A model generated the notes under the pieces. That model searched no databases. It saw only the letters and a list, made by a program, of their open reading frames with translations, and had not been told where the DNA came from. The translations under genes and the position numbers were made by a program. This document shows positions 60,381 to 64,000 of a stretch of DNA of 64,000 bases, in pieces. Position 1 is the stretch's first letter; every line of letters begins with the position of its first letter. Origin of the DNA: Streptomyces finlayi (GTDB lineage Bacteria; Actinomycetota; Actinomycetes; Streptomycetales; Streptomycetaceae); assembly GCF_014216315.1 (NCBI RefSeq), contig NZ_CP045702.1, positions 930,001-994,000 on the forward strand, given 5' to 3'.

Positions 60381-60945
60381 GTTCCGCCTCCCAGCGGTGT
60401 GTTGGCCGCGCGGCGGTTGCGCGGCCGTAGGGGGGTGGAGCGAGAGGTGAAGACGAACAGGGTCGTCCGACTGCACTCACGTTGTGGCATGAGCACGACC
60501 TCTCCTCCTGCGGGCTGTACAATTGCACATGTCACATGGCTATGGAAGATGTCGCACAACCTTCATTTGCACGCCAACTCGCCGCCGCACCAGACTTGGT
60601 GGAGCGATAGCCCGACAGAGACCTGACCTCACGGAGTGGGCCGCCCATGCCACTGCCGCCGGAATCCCGAATCCCGAGCACCTAGTGACAACGGGCCCTG
60701 GAACGGGCGCAGTTGCTGGTTCCCGAGGTCGGAGTGGAGGTGGATTCGCTCTACACCGCCGACATCACCGCACCCGAACGATGCCGAGCCTTCTACCCGG
60801 CCGCTATACGGGTCATCGTCGAAGGGGCCATGAACGGGAGATGTTGCTCACGTCAGCCCTTGAAGCCCTGGCTCCTGAGGACGGGGCACGGCTCGTTTCG
60901 TTTCGTCCGCGCCGCAACGCACCGCCGACGGGCCATCAACGACGC
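60381..60945. other. Intergenic region between collagenase and GntR gene
   Basis: About 565 bp. It holds the palindrome at 60516-60529 and a plus-strand fragment, VEVDSLYTADITAPERCRAFYPAAIRVIVEG in parts (about 60725-60830), that looks like a piece of a decayed gene. Stop codons flank it in all frames and no start is evident. Confidence 0.45.
60516..60529. promoter_or_regulatory. Near-palindrome upstream of the collagenase gene
   Basis: TGTACAATTGCACA is a 14-bp dyad with one mismatched pair, AT-rich in a GC-rich context. It lies about 135 bp before the collagenase start and may be an operator or promoter element. Confidence 0.4.
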
Positions 60946-61668
60946 TCAGGCGCCGTCGAGGTCGAGCCATACCTGCTTGGCCGGCGCATCCTCGGACTCC
61001 TCCGCTCCGGGGGCCGCCCACAGCTTTCGGACATGTGACATATGAGCGAGCATGAACGCCTCGGCGCGCGGCCCGTCTCCGGCGACCATCACGTCGAGGA
61101 GCTGGACATGCTCCTCCGCCGAGGCCGTCAACTGCCCTGTCTCGGCGAGCCGGTTGAGACCGAAGAGCCGTGAACGCTTGCGCAGGTCGCCGACCTCTTC
61201 CACCAGTCGGCGGTTTCCTGCCAGCCCGAGCAGTTCGAGGTGGAAACGCCGGTCGGCCTCCAGGTAGGCCAGGATGTCGTTCGCCCGGGCGGCTTCGACG
61301 ATCTCCAGGGCGAGCGGCCGCAGCTCCTCCAACTGCCACGCCTTGCCCATCCGGGCGATGCGGCCGACCGTCGGGGCCTCGATCATGGCGCGGAGCTCGG
61401 TGAAGTCATCGAGATCCTGCTCGGTCAGCTCGGTGATCCGGAAACCCTTGTTGCGTACCGCTTCGACCAGTCCCTCCCGGGCCAGGTCGAGCATGGCCTC
61501 GCGTACAGGAGTGGCCGAGACCCCGAACTGGGAGGCGAGCGCAGGAGCGGAATGGATCGTGCCCGGACGAAGCTCCCCGGCGATGAGCGCCGCTCTCAGG
61601 GCATGGGCCACACGGTCACGCAGATGCTCTTGCGCCGAGATCACGTTGAGCGACGTCAGGCGGGCCAT
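60946..61668 (-). CDS. GntR/FadR-family regulator
   Basis: A 240-residue regulator with an N-terminal winged helix (LRDRVAHALRAALIAGELRPGTIHSAPALASQFGVSATPVREAMLDLAREGLVEAVRNKGFRI, about residues 15-77) and an FCD domain (ADRRFHLELLGLAGNRRLVEEV). GGAGGAACACAC precedes the ATG at 61668. A dyad at 61694-61713 may be its own operator. It may control the neighbouring pyruvate oxidase-like gene or the decayed cyclodeaminase gene. Confidence 0.86.
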   Translation of the reverse strand: MARLTSLNVISAQEHLRDRVAHALRAALIAGELRPGTIHSAPALASQFGVSATPVREAMLDLAREGLVEAVRNKGFRITELTEQDLDDFTELRAMIEAPTVGRIARMGKAWQLEELRPLALEIVEAARANDILAYLEADRRFHLELLGLAGNRRLVEEVGDLRKRSRLFGLNRLAETGQLTASAEEHVQLLDVMVAGDGPRAEAFMLAHMSHVRKLWAAPGAEESEDAPAKQVWLDLDGA

Positions 61669-61693
61669 GTGTGTTCCTCCAGCACCGTGCGGA

Positions 61694-61713
61694 GTCACAG
61701 AATACAATGTCAC
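61694..61713. promoter_or_regulatory. Dyad upstream of GntR gene
   Basis: GTCACAGAATACAATGTCAC has imperfect arms around an AT-rich centre, 26 bp before the regulator start. GntR/FadR proteins often bind such sites for autoregulation. Confidence 0.4.
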
Positions 61714-61750
61714 GTTGCCGATCGGACCTGCCGTTTCCGAGCTGTGGATA

Positions 61751-61954
61751 TCACGTTCCGGCACGTGCGTTCCGGTGGACCGCGGCGGCCACCACCAAGT
61801 CCCCCCAGCCCATTCCGACGCTCTTGAAGAACCGGGGCCGTCCGGCGGAGGCCAGATCCTTGGCAAGGTCCGGGCGGGTCACCAACTCTGCCAGATCGGC
61901 CTGGCTTGGCCCGGCGTACCCCGCTGTGACCGGCGTGAGCCGGACCCCGCTCAT
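61751..61954 (-). pseudogene. C-terminal relic of ornithine cyclodeaminase family
   Basis: A 67-codon frame ending GRPRFFKSVGMGWGDLVVAAAVHRNARAGT. The F-K-S-V-G and D-L-x-x-A-x-x-V pattern is the C-terminal end of ornithine cyclodeaminase/mu-crystallin proteins, which are about 330 residues long. The NAD-binding domain and N-terminal part are missing, and the gcl-like PoxB gene begins at once on its other side. Confidence 0.7.
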
Positions 61955-61968
61955 GGGCGCCAGAGACC

Positions 61969-63711
61969 TCAGGGGCGTGGCACGTTACGGAGGTTGGAGC
62001 GGGCCATCTGGAGCATCCGGCCCACTCCCCCGTCCAGCACGATCTTGCCGGCGGACAGCGCGAAGCCGGACACCATCTCGGTACTGATCCTCGGCGGGAT
62101 GGACAGCGCGTTCGGGTCGGTGACCACGTCGACGAGGGCGGGGCCCTTGTGCTTGAAGGCGCCCTTGAGCGCGCCCGCCAGCTGCTTGGGCTTCTCCACG
62201 CGGACCCCGTAGGCTCCGGCGGCCCGCGCGACGGCGGCGAAGTCCGGGTTCTTGTTCGTCGTCCCGAACGAGGGCAGTCCGGCCACCAACATCTCCAGCT
62301 CGACCATGCCGAGGGACGAGTTGTTGAAGAGGACGACCTTCACGGGAAGGTCGTACTGGACCAGGGTGAGGAAGTCGCCCATGAGCATGGTGAATCCGCC
62401 GTCACCGGACATGGAGACGACCTGCCGGTCACGGTCCACGAACTGTGCGCCGATCGCCTGTGGCAGTGCGTTGGCCATCGAGCCGTGACTGAACGAACCG
62501 ATGACCCTGCGCTTGCCGTTCGGGGTCAGATAGCGCGCCGCCCACACATTGCACATACCGGTGTCGACGGTGAACACGGCGTCTTCGTCAGCCAGTTCGT
62601 CGAGCACCGCGGCGACGTACTCCGGGTGGATCGGTACGTGCTTGTCGACCTTTCGGGTGTACGCCTTGACGACACCCTCCAGCGCGTCGGTGTGCTTCTT
62701 CAGCATCCGGTCGAGGAACTTGCGGTCGGTCTTGGCCTTCACCCGCGGGGTCAGACAGCGCAGCGTCTCGCGGACATCACCCCAGACCGCGAGATCGAGT
62801 TTGGACCGCCGGCCCAGGCGTTCGGGGCGCACATCGACCTGGACGATCTTCACATCGTCCGGGAGGAAGGCGTTGTACGGGAAGTCGGTGCCGAGCAGGA
62901 TGAGGAGGTCGCACTCGTGAGTCGCCTCGTAGGCGGCCCCGTAGCCGAGCAGCCCGCTCATGCCGACATCGAACGGGTTGTCGTACTGGATCCATTCCTT
63001 GCCCCGCAGCGCGTGCCCGACCGGGGACTTCACCCGCTCCGCGAACTCCATGACCTCGGCGTGCGCGCCCGCGGTGCCGCTGCCGCAGAACAAGGTGACG
63101 CGTTTCGCCTCGTCGACCATCCGGCAGAGCTTCTCGATCTCCCCGTCCCCCGGCCGGACCGTCGGCCGGGTGGTGACGAGCGCGTGCTCGATCGACTTCT
63201 CCGGGGCCGGCCGTGAGGCGATGTCGCCCGGCATCGTCACGACGCTGACGCCGCCCCTGCCGATGGCGTGCTGAATGGCCGTCTGGAGCAGTCTCGGCAT
63301 CTGCTGCGGGTTGGAGATCATCTCGTTGTAGTGGCTGCACTCCTGGAAGAGCAGCTCCGGATGGGTCTCCTGGAAGTAGCCGAGACCGATCTCGCCGGAC
63401 GGGAGGTGGGAGGCGAGGGCGAGCACCGGTGCCATGGAGCGGTGGGCGTCGTAGAGGCCGTTGATGAGGTGCAGATTGCCGGGCCCGCACGAGCCGGCGC
63501 AGGCCGCCAGACTGCCGGTGATCTGGGCTTCCGCACCGGCGGCGAACGCGGCGGTCTCCTCGTGCCTGACCTGGATCCAGTCGATGGCCGCGTTACGCCG
63601 GATGGCGTCGACGACGGGGTTGAGGCTGTCGCCGACGACGCCGTACAGCCGCTTCACCCCCGCCCGCACGAGGATGTCGACGAACTGCTCCGACACGTTC
63701 TGCTTGGCCAT
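61969..63711 (-). CDS. Thiamine diphosphate enzyme, pyruvate oxidase-like (PoxB)
   Basis: A 580-residue enzyme of the acetolactate synthase/pyruvate oxidase group. Glutamate 51 (WIQVRHEETAAFAAGAEAQ) activates the cofactor. The thiamine motif is MSGDGGFTMLMGDFLTLVQ followed by NNSSLGMVELEM. The middle domain has flavin-contact-like CDLLILLGTDFPYNAFLP. The C-terminal tail (GKIVLDGGVGRMLQMARSNLRNVPRP) could be the membrane-binding peptide of quinone-linked pyruvate dehydrogenase. Pyruvate to acetate with quinone is the likely reaction; acetaldehyde-forming relatives cannot be fully excluded. Confidence 0.87.
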   Translation of the reverse strand: MAKQNVSEQFVDILVRAGVKRLYGVVGDSLNPVVDAIRRNAAIDWIQVRHEETAAFAAGAEAQITGSLAACAGSCGPGNLHLINGLYDAHRSMAPVLALASHLPSGEIGLGYFQETHPELLFQECSHYNEMISNPQQMPRLLQTAIQHAIGRGGVSVVTMPGDIASRPAPEKSIEHALVTTRPTVRPGDGEIEKLCRMVDEAKRVTLFCGSGTAGAHAEVMEFAERVKSPVGHALRGKEWIQYDNPFDVGMSGLLGYGAAYEATHECDLLILLGTDFPYNAFLPDDVKIVQVDVRPERLGRRSKLDLAVWGDVRETLRCLTPRVKAKTDRKFLDRMLKKHTDALEGVVKAYTRKVDKHVPIHPEYVAAVLDELADEDAVFTVDTGMCNVWAARYLTPNGKRRVIGSFSHGSMANALPQAIGAQFVDRDRQVVSMSGDGGFTMLMGDFLTLVQYDLPVKVVLFNNSSLGMVELEMLVAGLPSFGTTNKNPDFAAVARAAGAYGVRVEKPKQLAGALKGAFKHKGPALVDVVTDPNALSIPPRISTEMVSGFALSAGKIVLDGGVGRMLQMARSNLRNVPRP

Positions 63712-63776
63712 GGGTGCGCACCCTCTCCACTGTGCTCCGTGCTCCTGTGGAATCCATCAACCCATGGCCCGGGTGA

Positions 63777-64000
63777 TCACGCCTCCCAGACGGCGGCGCT
63801 CGTGCGGTCGTCGGCGTACCCCTTGATCCGGAGCTGGGTGTCCGCGAGATAGCCGGCCAGTCCCGGCGGACCGGCGGACGACCAGCGCTCGGCGAGCTCC
63901 TTGGCGAGGGCGGGTTCGCCGCGCATCGGTTCGGCGAGGCCGCTGCTGCAGAGCAGGAGGGTGTCCCCCGGGCAGGCGACCGAGGCGCGGAAGCGGAAGG
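63777..64000 (-). CDS. PP2C-type protein phosphatase, C-terminal part
   Basis: The last 73 codons of a gene that continues beyond the right edge. CPGDTLLLCSSGLAEPMRG and YADDRTSAAVWEA carry the G-D-x-L-L-L-C-(S/T)-D/S-G and DD motifs of PP2C or SpoIIE-like metal-dependent phosphatases. The aspartate usual after CS is a glycine-preceding serine here (CSSG), a known variant. The substrate is unknown. Confidence 0.8.
   Translation of the reverse strand, partial: FRFRASVACPGDTLLLCSSGLAEPMRGEPALAKELAERWSSAGPPGLAGYLADTQLRIKGYADDRTSAAVWEA

Overview
The window looks like a Streptomyces chromosome, or that of a close relative. GC content is very high, GTG starts are frequent, and the gene families are typical of actinomycetes: XRE/DUF397 pair, PucR, mycothiol-type DinB protein, DUF2637, GH46 chitosanases and a DmdR/IdeR-type iron box. 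No rRNA, tRNA or CRISPR array was seen. The left edge cuts allantoinase and the right edge cuts a PP2C-type phosphatase.

Most of the left half, plus one later block, is a purine, ureide and glyoxylate catabolic district. It holds allantoinase, an IclR regulator (AllR-like), a MobA-like nucleotidyltransferase and malate synthase (1-5300). Next come a urate/xanthine permease, 8-oxoguanine deaminase, uricase, hydroxyisourate hydrolase and OHCU decarboxylase (10.8-16.0 kb). Then follow hydroxypyruvate isomerase, tartronate semialdehyde reductase, catalase and glyoxylate carboligase (21.8-27.5 kb). A three-subunit xanthine dehydrogenase, an AzgA-type permease, the XdhC chaperone and a divergent PucR regulator sit at 44.1-53.0 kb. 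Together these would convert guanine, hypoxanthine and xanthine to urate, allantoin and glyoxylate, then to glycerate or malate, with catalase removing uricase-derived peroxide. Two palindromic motifs recur upstream of these genes. TTCCGC-N3-GCGGAA-like sites come as pairs with centres 21 bp apart (allB/allR, hyi, gcl). A 17-mer close to TTCAACAAACTGTTGAA lies upstream of allB, aceB, uraD and katA.

The district is interrupted at 16.2-21.06 kb by a decayed integrative element. A 12-bp direct repeat, GTAGTTGTAAAC, marks attL and attR. Integration split the 3' end of an HTH gene: its native last 14 codons (after the stretch kept at attR) and terminator now lie about 4.9 kb away beside uraD, and the element supplies a substitute C-terminus. 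The element's large serine integrase is itself split by an IS4-type insertion with an 8-bp target duplication, and a second, frameshifted IS3-type element follows.

Other regions are accessory. 5.7-10.8 kb has an XRE/DUF397 pair, an FN3 lipoprotein and two paralogous chitosanases. 27.6-43.7 kb has acyl-CoA synthetases (one reduced to a relic), a GAF-LuxR regulator, a DHFR-like protein, an AlkZ-like glycosylase, a glutathionyl-hydroquinone reductase coupled to an MFS pump, a secreted nuclease, an ACP-ketosynthase-hydrolase operon and a nitroreductase. 53-64 kb has two GntR regulators, an FhuF-like protein under an iron box, DUF2637, a HATPase, a barstar relic, a secreted M9 collagenase, an ornithine cyclodeaminase relic and a PoxB-like enzyme.
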